From: Pelecanus crispus
Taxonomy: Eukaryota; Chordata; Aves; Pelecaniformes; Pelecanidae
Assembly: GCF_030463565.1 (NCBI RefSeq)
Contig: NC_134654.1
Span: 15,268,202 to 15,332,201, forward strand
Direction: 5' to 3'
DNA: 64,000 nt
The translations under genes and the position numbers were made by a program. The notes under the pieces were generated by a model, which made no database searches, was not told where the DNA came from, and saw only the letters and a program-made list of their open reading frames with translations. The number at the start of each line of letters is the position of its first letter. Position 1 is the first letter of the stretch. This document shows positions 1 to 28,800 of the stretch, in pieces.

Positions 1-300
1 AGCCGCTCCTCATAAGGCCTGTGCTCCAGACCCTTCACCAGCTTCGTTGCCCGCCTCTGGACACGCTCCAGCACCTCAATGTCTTTCTTGTAGTGAGGGG
101 CCCAAAACTGGACACAGTATTCCAGGTGCGGCCTCACCAGCGCCGAGTACAGGGGAACAATCACCTCCCTGCTCCTGCTGGCCATACTATTCCTGACACA
201 AGCCAGGATGCCGTTGACCCTCTTGGCCACCTGGGCACACTGCTGGCTCATGTTCAGCTGGCTGTCTACCAATACCCCCAGGTCCTTTTCCTCCAGGCAG
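1..300 (-). repeat. CR1 LINE fragment in MYH-A intron 29, cut by the window edge
   Basis: Reverse complement of the CR1 ORF2 C-terminal region. About the first 155 bases match the CR1 copy starting at 25,357 exactly, then similarity continues with changes. It runs in the sense direction of the host gene. Confidence 0.9.
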
Positions 301-468
301 CATGTTGGTGGACACTGGATTATTCTGCTGTGAGTGATGGCAAGCTACTGAATGAGAAAGGAAGATCTAGGAATCTGCAAAAGAATTAATGGATAGACTG
401 TAGGGAACGGGGAGCAAAGCTAATACTGGAAGACTTGCACTGAATTACCCAAGTGGGCTTTTTCCCAC

Positions 469-489
469 TTTTTTTTTTTTTTTTTTTTT
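469..489 (-). repeat. T run (A run on the gene strand)
   Basis: About 21 T in a row within MYH-A intron 29. Confidence 0.9.
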
Positions 490-577
490 GTTGATGCCAT
501 AATTTCATACGTATCTGAAGTTCCTCCTAGACAGAAGGAATCCAATGGATAAGATAGAATATGGAAAGTCTTGTCAC

Positions 578-16965
<16,388 letters not shown>

Positions 16966-17640
16966 GAACAGACTCGTCCTACCAGCACTTTTATAGGTTC
17001 TGGTCTGCACATACAACTCCCTCCTCCTCTTTCTGAGGTCAAAAAAATTTTGGCAAAGCATTGTTTGGCAAACTTGACTGAGTGCATGATTTCCATTTGT
17101 GCTCGTGGATATATTTAGAAATATTTGAAGTCTTACTAGCTATGTGAATAAATCTCCTATAAATATTTTGACTAGGAATCTGAAAGGAGGAGGTGCTGTC
17201 CAGCAAATAGAGCAGGACACTGGGACTTGGAATTGTTGTCTTCTTTTCTCCTGACTCTGAATTGCTGTTTGACATAGAATATTTGTGTGTCTCAGGACTC
17301 AGCAGTAGTGAGAAAGATTACTATTACAAAGAGCTTTGGAGAGATTCTATTCTGAAATACTCTGGACATAAAGAATAAGAACAATCTAGTATAGTCTAAT
17401 TCCAAATGTTTGGACAACCATATCATGCTTGTGTTACTGCAGCTATTTACAACTCCTTAGTTTTTTTGCTGGCTACTTTCAAAAGATCAGAGAAGACTCT
17501 TTACCCCCCTTGATTCATACATTTAATTACATCTTTTACCTTCTTCTGAAGTATTGCCAATTGGCTACTGTTTGAAATTGGATTTTAAAGGTATTGTTTT
17601 GCTGTTCTCCATATCTGGTTGTGCTGGTTTGCTCAGACAA
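16966..17640. other. MYH-A upstream region, between divergent MYH-A and the candidate small ORF
   Basis: No gene is seen. It contains the TATA box, an E-box-like CATTTG at 17,094-17,099, and an AT-rich near-match to a MEF2 site (CTATAAATAT, 17,157-17,166). These short motifs are common by chance. Only their closeness to a muscle gene start makes them worth noting. Confidence 0.4.
16988..16996 (-). promoter_or_regulatory. TATA box of MYH-A
   Basis: Minus-strand CTATAAAAG lies about 30 bases upstream of a short exon that ends in a good donor (AAG|GTAAGA at 16,944). Skeletal MYH promoters typically have a TATA box before a tiny non-coding first exon. The position predicts transcription start near 16,965. 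Confidence 0.75.
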
Positions 17641-17910
17641 ATGTCTAGCAGAAGTTTCGGTAAGGTCAGATTAGCAGTGATACTGGCATTTTGCGTCCTT
17701 CTTCTTTTAGGATTATTGGCAGTTTTAACTTACCAGTTTGCTGCTATTGTAGAGACCTTGGACAGTGGCTGTAGTTACCAAATGAGAGAATGGGATTTAG
17801 ATTACAAACACACCTCCTCCAGCCTTCCCAAGCACAAACACAAACTCCACAGAAATTTAGAGAACTCGTGGGATGCTGTGGATCTTGACATGTCTAACCT
17901 GTGGATGTAG
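17641..17910 (+). CDS. Candidate small single-pass membrane protein (89 residues), unrecognised
   Basis: I do not recognise this protein. From the ATG at 17,641 it reads a short basic N-terminus (MSSRSFGKVR), a roughly 27-residue hydrophobic stretch (LAVILAFCVLLLLGLLAVLT and on), then a polar tail rich in acidic, His and Lys residues, ending NLWM and TAG. This is the layout of a single-pass membrane protein with the N-terminus inside. A splice-acceptor-like sequence (TGGTTTGCTCAG) ends four bases before the ATG, and AATAAA lies at 18,101, so the segment could be a terminal exon. The start context is weak (C at -3). The frame is open upstream to 17,554, but that part looks like intron. It is divergent from MYH-A, whose start is about 0.7 kb away. 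It could equally be chance or a fragment of a decayed gene; there is no homology evidence. Confidence 0.35.
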   Translation: MSSRSFGKVRLAVILAFCVLLLLGLLAVLTYQFAAIVETLDSGCSYQMREWDLDYKHTSSSLPKHKHKLHRNLENSWDAVDLDMSNLWM

Positions 17911-18100
17911 ACATGACTTTTTTTTTCCCCATAGCAATCCAGTGCAAATCCTAGGCATTCTAGGTAGATTTATTGTGCCAGAAGCCTCGTTCAACAGGAA
18001 GTATTAACAAAAGTAACCTAAACCTCACCCTAAGAATACAAATCTAGATCAAGAAGGAAGATTTTTCTTAATCTTAAAATGCCTTTTCATTTCTAAAACA

Positions 18101-18106
18101 AATAAA
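18101..18106 (+). terminator. Possible poly(A) signal for the small ORF
   Basis: AATAAA about 190 bases after the stop codon at 17,910. Such hexamers are frequent in AT-rich DNA, so this is only supportive. Confidence 0.3.
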
Positions 18107-20023
18107 GAAAGAAAGAATCATTATTTTAAGCAAAATTCACGAAGGTTTTGGATGCTGTTTACATATGGGAAGAAGAACACTTGACTTGTTCCATTACATC
18201 AATGACAATGCATTGTGTCTTAAGACAGGCACATAGTTTATCTATGTACAAATAAGTTCAGTTGTGCAGATAGATAGCTTTTAAACTAAGCGTGATAGTT
18301 CTCAGTGAAGGCAAATATTAGGTAAACCTAGGAAGAGACGCATTAAGTAACTGGAAAAACAAGCCACTCACATGGCTTTTAGCAATTCATAGGGAATTTT
18401 AAGGATACGGCCAGTTTAGGGAATGTGGTGTGGCCATATCCTCTGGTGCTACGTATCAGACAGCAGAAAATTTATATCATATCTTCTGGGAAGGATGTAG
18501 GGGGAAAAGACACAAATAGAACACTCGATCTGCTCTATACAATAAAAGTTTGAGATTCATGAGATGTCTGGGAATACCTTTGGGGTCCTGCAGAGCTGTC
18601 ATTTTCTTTGCAAAGAGTTAGATATGATCTGCTATTTGAAGTTGTTCAATGGAGCTAGGATGAGGTTCTGTGATTCTGTACCCTATTCTGAAGGCTCACA
18701 CTCACCCTCAAATGTCTGGGAGGTGAAGCACTGTAAGAGGGGTCAGAAAGGATAACCAGTCTTCACAACTCACTGCTTTAAAGAACTTTATGTTTCCAAT
18801 ACTTCATATACAACTGAAACATCTGAGATCAAGTATTCTTTCATGAGGCTGTCAATGTTTTTCGGAACAGTAAATGTGAGATTTTATGGTTTCTGTTTGA
18901 AAAATAATATTGAGTACTTGTAGAAATGTCCTTGAAGAAAATGGAAAGGTCTTATTCATCCTCTAACATGTAAAACAGGATAAAGGGAGAGAAAGAAAGG
19001 GTAGATTTTCCCCTCTTCTTCTAATGCATTATATAATTGCTTACAAAGAACAGACTTGACTCTTCTTTATATGACACATGAAATTAACGCCAAGTTGGAT
19101 CTGTAGTTTTTTGATAAACTTGTCTCTGACTGTTGACATAGTGACTTCCAAGTTGTGCAGGAACTGGAAGCTTAGCGGCTGAAATCCATATAGCCATAAG
19201 AAACCTCTCACCCTTTTAATTATGATTAAGGCTTTCTGTGACCCTGGCAATATCTGCTTTTACAGTCATTACTGTGTTTATGTGTCTAGTAGTAGCTGCA
19301 AAATGATTCTTTATATTTCAGCTTCCTTCTCGGGTCCTCTGCACATGTTAATTAAAGAGGATGACTTGGATTCCAGTACATGGGTTCAAAGATCACACTT
19401 GCAGTATATCATCCCCTCTGTCAGTTTGACATCTTGCATTTTGTTTCACCTCCTAGGGTAATGGGAATCATCTGGGAAGGCAACATATTTGAGAGGGAAT
19501 AACAGATGACTTGTTTTTCTATTTCTTGTGTCTCTAACTTCCTTTGCTAGAAACCTGGTAATGAAGGACCACCTTCCACAATGCATGGCTTTCATCTGCC
19601 TAGTGCAGGAAATAGCACCTCACACATGCTCTCCCTGCAGTGAGTACACCATCTGGTCCTAAAGCGATCCTGGGGCCCTGAGTTCTTGTGGATTGCCTTG
19701 CCTCTCCATCTAGCTTGGAAAAGTGAGAAGAGGGAGACTCTAACCGGTCTAGAAAGAGTTTCTATCCATTACCTGTCTGGAAAGAGGACTTGCCAAGGCA
19801 GAAGCATTTCTCCTCACTTTGCTGTATAGGAGATGAGGTGCTCCTCTTACCCCTATCCTGATCCTCAGTCTGCTGAGGGGATAAAGAGCCATAAGTGAGC
19901 TGTTCTTCCTTTGCATAGAATGATTTGGCCTAAAGCTCCCCATTCCATCTGCTGAGTGAGACTGCTTCTGCCTGGGCTGTTAACACCATGTCAGAACACA
20001 GCAAAGGAAGACAGTCACAGAAG
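18107..20023. other. Intergenic, nothing recognised
   Basis: No repeat family, RNA gene or convincing coding segment seen. Confidence 0.6.
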
Positions 20024-21205
20024 AATCACAGAATCATAGAATTGTTCAGGTTGGAAAAGACCTTTAAGATCATCCAGTTCAACCATTAACCCAACACTAC
20101 CAAGTCCACCACTAAACCAATTAAGGCTTTACTAAAGTCCAGGTAGATGACATCCACAGCCTTTTCTTCATCCACTAGGTGGGTCACCAGGTCATAAAAG
20201 GAAGATCGGGTTGGTCAAGCAGGACCTGCCTTTCATGAACCCATGCTGGCTGGACCCAGTCCCCTGGTTGACCTGCACATGCCTGTTGAGCGTACTCAGG
20301 ATGAACCACTCCATAATCTTCCCCAGCACTGAGGTCAGGCTGACAGGCCTGTAGTTCCCTGGATCCTCCTTCCAGCCCTTCTTGTAGATTGGTGTTGCAT
20401 TGGCAAGACTTCAGTTGTCTGGGACCTCCCCTGTTAACCAGGACTGCTGATAAATGATGGAGAGTGGCTTGAGAAGCTCCTCCGCCAGCTCCCTCAGTAC
20501 TCTCGGGTGGATCCCATCTGGCCCCACAGACTTGTGAGTGTCCAGGTGGCGTAGCAGGTCATTAACTGCTTCCTCCTGGACTATGGGGAGTTTATCCTGC
20601 TCTCCTTCCCTGTCTTCCAGCTCAGGGGGCTGAAAACCCTGGGGATAACAGGTCTGACTGTTAAAGACAGATGCAAAGAAGGCATTAAGTACCTCAGCCT
20701 TTTCTGCATCCTTGGTGGCAATGTTCCCCACTGCATATAAGGGGGGAATTATATATATATATCCAATAAAGGATGGAGATTCTCCTTGGCTCTCTTTTTG
20801 TTCTTAATGTATTTGTAGAAACATTTTTTGTTATCTCTTACAACAGTTGCCAGATTGAGTTCTTGCTGGGCTTTTGCCTTTCTAATTTTCTCTCTGCATG
20901 ACCTAATGAGATCCCTGTACTCTTCTGGAGTTGCCTGCTTCTTCTTCCAAAAGTGGTAAATTCTCCTTTTTTTTTCCTGAGTCCCAGCGAAAGCTCCCTG
21001 TTCAGCCAGGCCAGTTGTCTTCCCTACTGGTTCATCTGATGGCACGTGGGGACAGCCTGCTCTTGTGTCTTGAAGACTTCCTTCTTGAAGAATGCCCAGC
21101 CTTCCTGGACCCCTTTGCCCTTCAGGGCTGTCTCCCAAGGGACTCTCTCAGCCAGTGTCCTGAACAGGCCAAAGTCTGCCCTCAGGAAGTCCATGGTAAG
21201 CTCAA
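20024..21205 (-). repeat. Internally deleted CR1 LINE carrying part of the reverse transcriptase
   Basis: Minus strand. About 100 bases of CR1 3' end (ATCACAGAATCATAGAATTG) join directly to reverse-transcriptase coding sequence. Readable pieces include QHGFMKGRSCLTN, VDVIYLDFSKA, VGPDGIHPRVLRELAEELLK and EEYRDLIRSCREKIRKAKA. Everything between the DFSKA region and the 3' end is missing, including the catalytic YADD region. Stop codons interrupt the frame, for example at 20,410. Dead element. Confidence 0.88.
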
Positions 21206-22639
21206 AGCCCCAACCAGAAGCCTAGGAAAGTTAGATCAGCTGATCTGAGCACCCTCCCTTTTCTGTTGCTAGCATATCAACAAACAAACAAACAGGCTTA
21301 ATTAAAGAGTGCATTATTGGAAAGATGATAGGAAAACAGAATAATATGTGAAAGGGCACAATTAGTCCTCTTTCTCTTGAGACTCTCTGGCTATTACCTG
21401 ATTCTGCATTTCCTGGGGTCAGAGTTTAGGACATGAATGCCCACAGGTGTGAGCCATTTGCAGGTCAGTGTTCTTTGCTTGCTGTCTCTTGCAGCAGCTC
21501 CATGCTGCTGGCCATCCTATTAGCTGCACCTGGCCATGAAGAGTCCTCACAGCTCCTTCAAAGTTATGCTTTAATAGCTCTATAACTTCCTCTCATATCC
21601 CCTCTTCAGCATGACTACAGGTAGTCTTTGCTGAAGAAACTTCCCAAATACTCCTATGTCCCTTCTTTGTCCAGGCTTCCTTCATCCAAGGATGTAACTT
21701 ATTGCAGTATACAAAATGACTGTTGAATCTGGATGTTTTTTTCCCATGTTCTTACAGTGGATTGCAGAGAGTTCACAGCAAATCTGATCTTAACTGAATG
21801 GGAGAAGCAGCCTGCCAGGATATAAAGGATGGGGAAATTTATTTATAAAATCTTTGTATTTCTGATCTTTCTGTTTCTGAATTTTTGTGTTCTTGCAAAC
21901 TGTCCTTCATAGTAGGATCAGCTTTGAGGGTATAACAGTCCTATAACAGTGTTGATTTCATCACTTTACGAAAAAGATTTGTGCCGATCAGCTGCAAAGT
22001 TTTGATCAGTTCAGGGTCCTGGCATAATCAGACATCTCAGAAAATTTAGAAAAAGGATGTAAAAAATGTGGTACTCAATAAAAATAGGTCAGAGCTTGGC
22101 AACATGCAAAATAATAATAGAAAATAAACCCAGGAAACGTTACTATGCCATGCTATTAAATTGATTGGGCACCCAACTCACCTAGGGAGTCCATGTGATT
22201 ACTCCACTTAAAAGCACATGTAGAAACAAACAAACAAACAAACAAACAGAAACCAAACAAAAAAACAGGGGAGAGTGATCAGGGATCAGGAGTGGTCTGC
22301 ACATAAAGGACACTACATAGGGCAGGACCCTTCTTTCTTGGAGTGGGAGTGGCTGATTACACTTAGGTCTCAAAGAATTCAGAAAATAATGACAGACATG
22401 CAAAGGTGAATATGGAAAAATAGCTAAGGGACACCTGGTACCAATGAAATTATTTTTCTTAGAATGCACAGCTGAACTGTAGAAATAATTTTCACAGAAC
22501 ACTATGAAGGTCAAAGGGTAAATGAGTTAAAAAGAATTAACAAGTTTTGTTGTGTGGTCTTTTTTTTAAAATTTCATAAGAATTTAGACTAATTTTTGGA
22601 GATTAGGTCCATCACAAGCAATTATTCATACAAGTCCAG
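21206..22639. other. Intergenic; simple AAAC repeats only
   Basis: Contains short AAAC arrays near 21,283 and 22,224-22,262. Nothing else recognised. Confidence 0.6.
22224..22262 (+). repeat. AAAC microsatellite
   Basis: Several tandem AAAC/CAAA units followed by a degenerate continuation. Confidence 0.85.
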
Positions 22640-23300
22640 GTAGACCGTTCTGTTCAAATCTGTAAGCCGCTATCTTTATTGTTCTCTCTGGACCTTATCC
22701 AGTTCTGCTATGTCTTCTTTCAGATGAGGGATAAGAACAGCTACTATATTCAGGTGTTATACACATATTGCAATGCAGCAAAAACCTGGGGACTTGTTTT
22801 GGTTTTCTCTCTATTCCCTTTTCTCATAATTTCTGCAGTTTCTTTTACCCTTTTACTAGTGCTGAGAAGAGGGAAAGGATCACCTCCCTCGACCTGCTGG
22901 TGGTGCTCTTTCTAATGCAGCTCAGGATACTTGGGCTTTGCTGCAGGGGTACATTGCTGTCCACCAGGAGTGCCTAGTCCTTCTCTGCAAAGCTGCTTTC
23001 CAGATGGTTGGTTCTCAGCCTGTGCTAGTGCATGTGGCTATTCTTTCTCAGGTACAGGACTTCACGCTTTCCTTCATTGAACTTCATGTCGGCCCTTTTC
23101 TTCAGCCTGCTGCCAAGTTCCCTATCAACTACTCCCAATTTTGTACTGTGTGGAAAGTTGCTGAGAGTGTGTTCTGTCCCATCATTCAGTTTGTTAATGA
23201 TGATGTTAAACGCTATTGAACCTATATTTTCTGGCCCTGTATTTTCTGTATTGCATATTGTTTGCAGTTTCGTTAGTTGCACCCATGTTTTTTGTTAAAC
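22640..23300 (-). repeat. Old CR1 fragment
   Basis: Reverse-complement CR1 signposts occur in order but heavily mutated: GATCACCTCCCTCGACCTGC, GTACAGGACTTCACGCTTTC, TTCATTGAACTTCATG, GTTAATGATGATGTTAAAC. The many mismatches mark it as one of the older copies. Confidence 0.75.
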
Positions 23301-24224
23301 TAGGGGATCTCAAACAAACTTCTGTATCTCAGGGGTGTCACTGGATATCATGCATAACATGGGACTACCCAGAGCTGGTGCTAATGCTTCTTCTGTGGCA
23401 GCATCAGGATGCCAGCTTGCTTGCCAGTGTAAACCAGCCTGCAGTTAGCTCCCACCTTTACAATGCTATTTTCCACTTTTTGGATTCCTAAGATCTTTAT
23501 ACATCTCATCTCAGTTTGGAGCATGGCATAATCATGGCTTTCCTCTCTGGAAATACTAAAACTTTCATATTAACAGCTGTCAAATGAGTAGCTTAGGGGA
23601 CACGCACATTATTCTTTGAAGGACTAAGCAGAAGTGATGAGAAATTTGGCAAGATTTTTTTGAAATTGTTATTACTGTCAGCATGTCTCATTGTGATGCT
23701 CCAGTATGACTCCACATACAGACATGATACTTTGCTCCCAGAATCCAATCTGGAGCACACCAGCTGGTTCTCTCCACCTGGCAGCTGTGGCACAATGTGA
23801 TACATTAGTTCACCCCAGGATCTGTTCCAGACAGACAATATAGCTACTGAATAGGCTACCTGTATCCTAATGCAACATAGTGCAACACATGCCTTCCTCA
23901 TCACCCTATACACATGCTGCTGTAGTGAGCTGCAGCTTAGTCCTCATCGTACTGACGTCTATGAACTGGAAAACTGCAAAACAGTTATTGTGTTTCAGCA
24001 CCAGGGGAGCATCACACTAAATGCTATGCTATGTACCTGCTTGATCCTGTTAGTTCTGTTATCACAGCCAGTATTCAGAAACACTTTTTTAAGCAAACCT
24101 AGAAGGTTAATTCAATAAAGCATTTAGGAATAAGTTTAGCCATTTTTTTTTTAACTTTAGCACTTTAATAATTATCATTTCTCTTTTGTTAAATAAAGTG
24201 TTTTAAATGGAAATTTCCAGACTG

Positions 24225-24500
24225 TCAGGTTCCAATACTCTCTGACCGGGCTCTTTTGGATATTCCACACAAAGAGGGTTTAAAGTTTTAATACCAGATT
24301 TAGCTATTTGAAGATATTTGACATTGCAGAGTATTTTGATTTTGCAGAGTGATACCATAAAATACAGAAATCACAACACAAACATAATATAGTCATTACA
24401 ATATACAGTTGAATTGTGATTCCCAAGCATGATTCCCATTACCAGTGTCCAGATTCTCACCATCATGATGCTGGGCATCCCCAGTCACTGGGAAGGAATA
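24225..24500 (+). repeat. Dispersed repeat, copy 1 (family not identified)
   Basis: Shares blocks in the same order with 32,550-32,830: GAGGGTTTAA, TTATTTGAAG-like, AGAGTGATAC, AATCACAA, ACAAACA, ACTCACCATCA-like, TCCCCAGT. I estimate roughly 70-75% similarity by eye. It may be part of an old LTR element, but I see no clear ends. Confidence 0.6.
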
Positions 24501-24931
24501 TGTGGGTTGAAGCTAGCCCAAGCCCATTGCTTTCTTCAAAGTTCATTTTGCTTATTGCTTGATTTTTATAGTCGTTGTCCTGAGCCACACACAAACTTTT
24601 CCTCCTCCCCTCCTGCCTGGTCTGACTGGCTCAGGAGGATTATATTTTCTACTGGTTGTTTTAGGGAAAATCATTTACATAAACAGTTGTGCCACTCAAC
24701 TGATACAGCTGTTTATCTAAAACAAAGGCTGCCTTTATGTTGAGATAAGTTCAGCTCCCTTTAGGATAGCTGTGATTGCTTCCTACATTCTTTTCTGAGC
24801 TTCTTGAGCACATCATCCTTGCTTACTATCTCTAAGCCTTCTTCTGTTGTGGGGGTTTGTTGATTGGTCTCACAGACTGTTGCTTGAGTTAGGGTTATTG
24901 AATGCTCTTACTGTTTTGTATGGTTCTATGC

Positions 24932-25775
24932 AGAATCATATCATAGAATCATAGAATCATCTAGGTTGGAAAAGACCTTTAAGATCATCCAGTCCAACCA
25001 TTAACCTACACTACCAAGCCCACTCTAGACTAATCAAGGGTAGACCACACTAAACCATATCCCGAAGTGCCACATCTACCCGTTTTTTAAACGCCTCCAG
25101 GGATGGGGACTCCACCACCTCTCTGGGCAGCCTGTTCCAATGCCTGACCACCCTTTCCGTAAAGAAATTTTTCCTAATTTCCAGTCTAAACCTCCCCTGG
25201 CGCAGCTTAAGCCCATTTCCTCTTGTCCTATCGCTAGCTACTTGGGAGAAGAGACCAACACCCACCTCACTACAACCTCCTTTCAGGTAGTTGTAGAGAG
25301 CGATAAGGTCTCCCCTCAGCCTCCTCTTCTCCAGGCTAAACAACCCCAGTTCCCTCAGCCGCTCCTCATAAGGCCTGTGCTCCAGACCCTTCACCAGCTT
25401 CGTTGCCCGCCTCTGGACACGCTCCAGCACCTCAATGTCTTTCTTGTAGTGAGGGGCCCAAAACTGGACACAGTATTCCAGGTGCGGCCTCACCAGCGCC
25501 GAGTACAGGGGGACAATCACCTCCCTGCTCCTGCTGGCCACAGCATTCCTGATACAAGCCAGGATGCTGTTGGCCTTCTTGGCCACCTGGGCACACTGCT
25601 GGCTCATGTTCAGCTGGCTATCTACTAACACCCCCAGGTCCTTTTCGGCCAGGCAGCTTTCCAGCCACTCCTCCCCAAGCCTGTAGCGTTGCATGGGGTT
25701 GTTGTGACCGAAGTGCAGGACCCGGCACTTGGCCTTGTTGAACCTCATACAGTTGGCCACGGCCTTGGCCAACCT
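24932..25775 (-). repeat. Relatively young CR1 LINE 3' fragment
   Basis: Starts with the tandem CR1 tail (ATCATAGAATCATAGAATCA). Minus-strand translation is open for about 240 codons of ORF2 C-terminus, from [18 protein letters not shown] through [17 protein letters not shown] to [17 protein letters not shown]. The intact frame and close match to the copy at position 1 point to recent activity. The catalytic part is absent (5' truncated). Confidence 0.92.
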
Positions 25776-25870
25776 TGGAAGGACCTTGACAGGCTGGAGA
25801 AATGGGAAGACAGAAATCTCATGATATTCAACAAAGGGAAATGCAAATAATGTGCACAGGTTAGTGTCAG
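25776..25870 (+). repeat. Short CR1 piece in the opposite orientation
   Basis: GGAAGGACCTTGACAGGCTG through TTCAACAAAGGGAAATGCAA is plus-strand CR1 directly abutting the minus-strand copy. It covers the same part of the element as the neighbouring end, so it is more likely an older copy hit by the newer one than a simple 5' inversion. Confidence 0.7.
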
Positions 25871-28800
25871 CTAGGTACAATCCAAGGGAAGCTGACAATC
25901 GTGGGAGAGAGGAGGTGTGTATATGTTTGTGTGCTTTAACCCCCCCACCCCCCAAAAAAAACCCCAAAACAAAAGACAAAAAGCGTTCCTACAAAAGGTG
26001 ATTATGAAGAGAAAGACAGAATGACCTCTGAAATTTATGATGCGATTGCATTTAGTCTGCGAATCCACATGCCATGTCTAATCAAGGTTCAGCTAGATGA
26101 GGTGGAGCGACAGTCCTGAAAGAGCCAGCAATGTTTAGATGCAAAAAGAAGAACAAGTAGGGTCCTGCCAATAAATGACTTCCTGCCATTTCTGTTTCCA
26201 TCTCTGCAGGGTTGGATTCCACTGGCACTAGAAGCAAAACACGGCACAGTCAAAATGAAGTGGTTGATTGAAAACCATCTCTGGATATAGAATATCCTGC
26301 ACAGCAATGTGGTGTGAGCAAGGCAGTGGAGTGCTGACATTCCCTACAGGGGAGGGGGGATTTGGATATGCTGAAAATAGATCTTTCTTGAGATGGAGAT
26401 CAAGCAGCTGCCTCACTTTCTGCCAGCTCTGAAGATATGACTTCCCTTCCCCCATGCTGAGAGGGGCCAGAAAGGACAGACAAGTAATTTCAGCATTTCA
26501 GGTAAAATGAAGTTGAAATATCTCAAAATTCTCAGTTTATGGCCTGCCTTTTCCAAGACCCCTGAGAAAAATTATTTCCCCCCTGTTCATTCTGCTGTGG
26601 AGGTGACTTTTACATTTAAAGTGGGAATAACTGATATGAACAACACATTTCACTGAAAGGAGCATTTACACATAAGCAATACAATCTTTATGCTACTATC
26701 CTCATCCAATATTGCCCACTGATTTTAAGGTAGCATACTAGACAGTCAAAGACAGAAAAGTCAGCATTACTGTAATACTTGCAAGAAATCTGTGAAGGTT
26801 AATGATATGTAGCTGCAATACAATAACTTGTTCAGGCCCTGGTATACCCACAGTAATAGTTTCTGTAACTAAAATTCTCACCGAGGCATTTTTGTGTTTA
26901 GGTTCTAGCTTATATTAAGCTCTTTTTAGTTAATATATTAGGTGTTTTCTCCTTTTTTTCCCATGTCTGATGTTATTGCTGGACTCCTGGAGTTTCCCTT
27001 TTGGGCTCTTTGTCCCAGGTTGTAAATTCTGATCCAGCCCTTCACTGGTGTGGTCTGAAGCTTCTCTACTCTGCCCAGTCTGAGTGGGTAATGTTAGTCA
27101 TTGCCCAGCCTGAATCTTTTCTGGGCTGGCTGGCCTCTCTGCTTCCACCACAGCAAAGCAGAAACTTCCAGCCTTACTGATGCTTCCGACTTCCCTGGCT
27201 TTGGGTCCTGTCCCTCCTCCATCTCTCAGCTTTGATGAAGAGAAAATTGTTTCACTTTGTTTTAGTTGAGCAGGATATTTGCACAGAACCAGTAACCATT
27301 GGAGCAATCCATACCAAGTGGTGTCTATTCATGGTTAATTGTTTGTCAAGTCTGTCAAGAGAAGAGGAATTGGAGCTTGAGCCTATAAGAATGCAGCAGC
27401 ATCTCTCTTAGCATGGGCTCAAGAAATACACACAGCAGGTGTCCCAGGACAGGTGGCAGCTCTAACTAACTGCAAGTAGGCTCTGCAAAGTAGTGGTAGG
27501 GTATGTCTCTCTGGTTGGTCTGAACAGGTTCTTTTGCTGACCTGTCATGATCAGACCAAGACCATAACCTTGAGCATTTACTCTGACATGGATTCTTTAT
27601 TTGCTTTACAGTTACCCATTGTTGTATCCAGTTTTCAAAGTACTGGGCATAAGTTGTTTCTTCCTCTCTTATTTCTTCCTTCCCCAATCCATCATGGTCT
27701 TGCTGAACAGTGGAATTTGGCTGATATTTTCTTTGTGTGAGAATGTTTTATATCTGGGGGACTGTAAAGTAGATTGTACCATCTCTAGTGCTGGCTTGGA
27801 CCAGGAAATGCACTGGTGGTATCCTTTCATAAACAGGATCAGGGAAAGATTATAATGTTTTTATTCAAAAATTTCCACTGCTTTTGGGTGCAGCCAGAGA
27901 CATAAAAGGACTTGGAGAACTTCAGTGAAGAGATTGACAATTATGTTAAAGAAACTCATGCCCTCAGAAAGAGAAGTTTGTTCATGCTATATGAATTTAC
28001 CAAGAAACATCAGGGTAATGGAGCAGTGACAGGAGTGGGAGAAAGGCAATAAGGAGAGGACCTGCCAGCAGCTGGTAATACCTAGTAGTCTGTACAGAGG
28101 CTCTGGGATTGGAAGGCAGGAGAAAGCTACTCTATGTGAGAAAGCAGCTGCAACATTGATTGGTGACCCTTCCTCTTCATCTCTTCCTCCTAGGCAGAGC
28201 CTTCAAACTCCACATTCCATCTCTCCAAACCATTTTCCATATCTTCTCCTCATGTCCTCTCTTCCTCTCCCTCTTCCACTCCCCACTCCCATTAGATACA
28301 GACTCTGGAGAACCTCACTTCTGAGAGTGTGATGGGGGACATATATCTCTTAGAAGATCTGTACCTACCTTCTAATGTGGCTTCCTGGCAGAAATCTGAG
28401 TTGCTCCTGCCTGCATAATTGTTATTTGAATAACAAAACCTCACAGAACTTCAAAGGCATAATAGACAGAAATTTTGCACAAAATGATTTGCTAAAATAC
28501 CCTTTGAGATGCAGCCTTCTAGGTTTTCTTGGGAAGAATGAAAATGCAGTAATAGGCTCTGGTGGCTGTGATCCACTTTAGCTTCACATTCTTAGCCTTC
28601 ATCTCTTGTTTTCTCCTTCCTCCACTAAATACTGTGCAACACATACTGGCAAACATGGCTCTCTCCAGGAAACAGCAGCCAGGTTTCAGACAGCCAGATA
28701 CATGAACTATGGCTATCTTGAAGATGTCTGGGCAAAAAATGAAGAGCTGTTGGTGTTCCTCTGTAAAGACCTATTTTTTTAAGTGCCAGTGCTCAGTTAA

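Noticed and set aside
25140..25628. 162-codon plus-strand frame
   Set aside because: Antisense of CR1 ORF2; not an independent gene.
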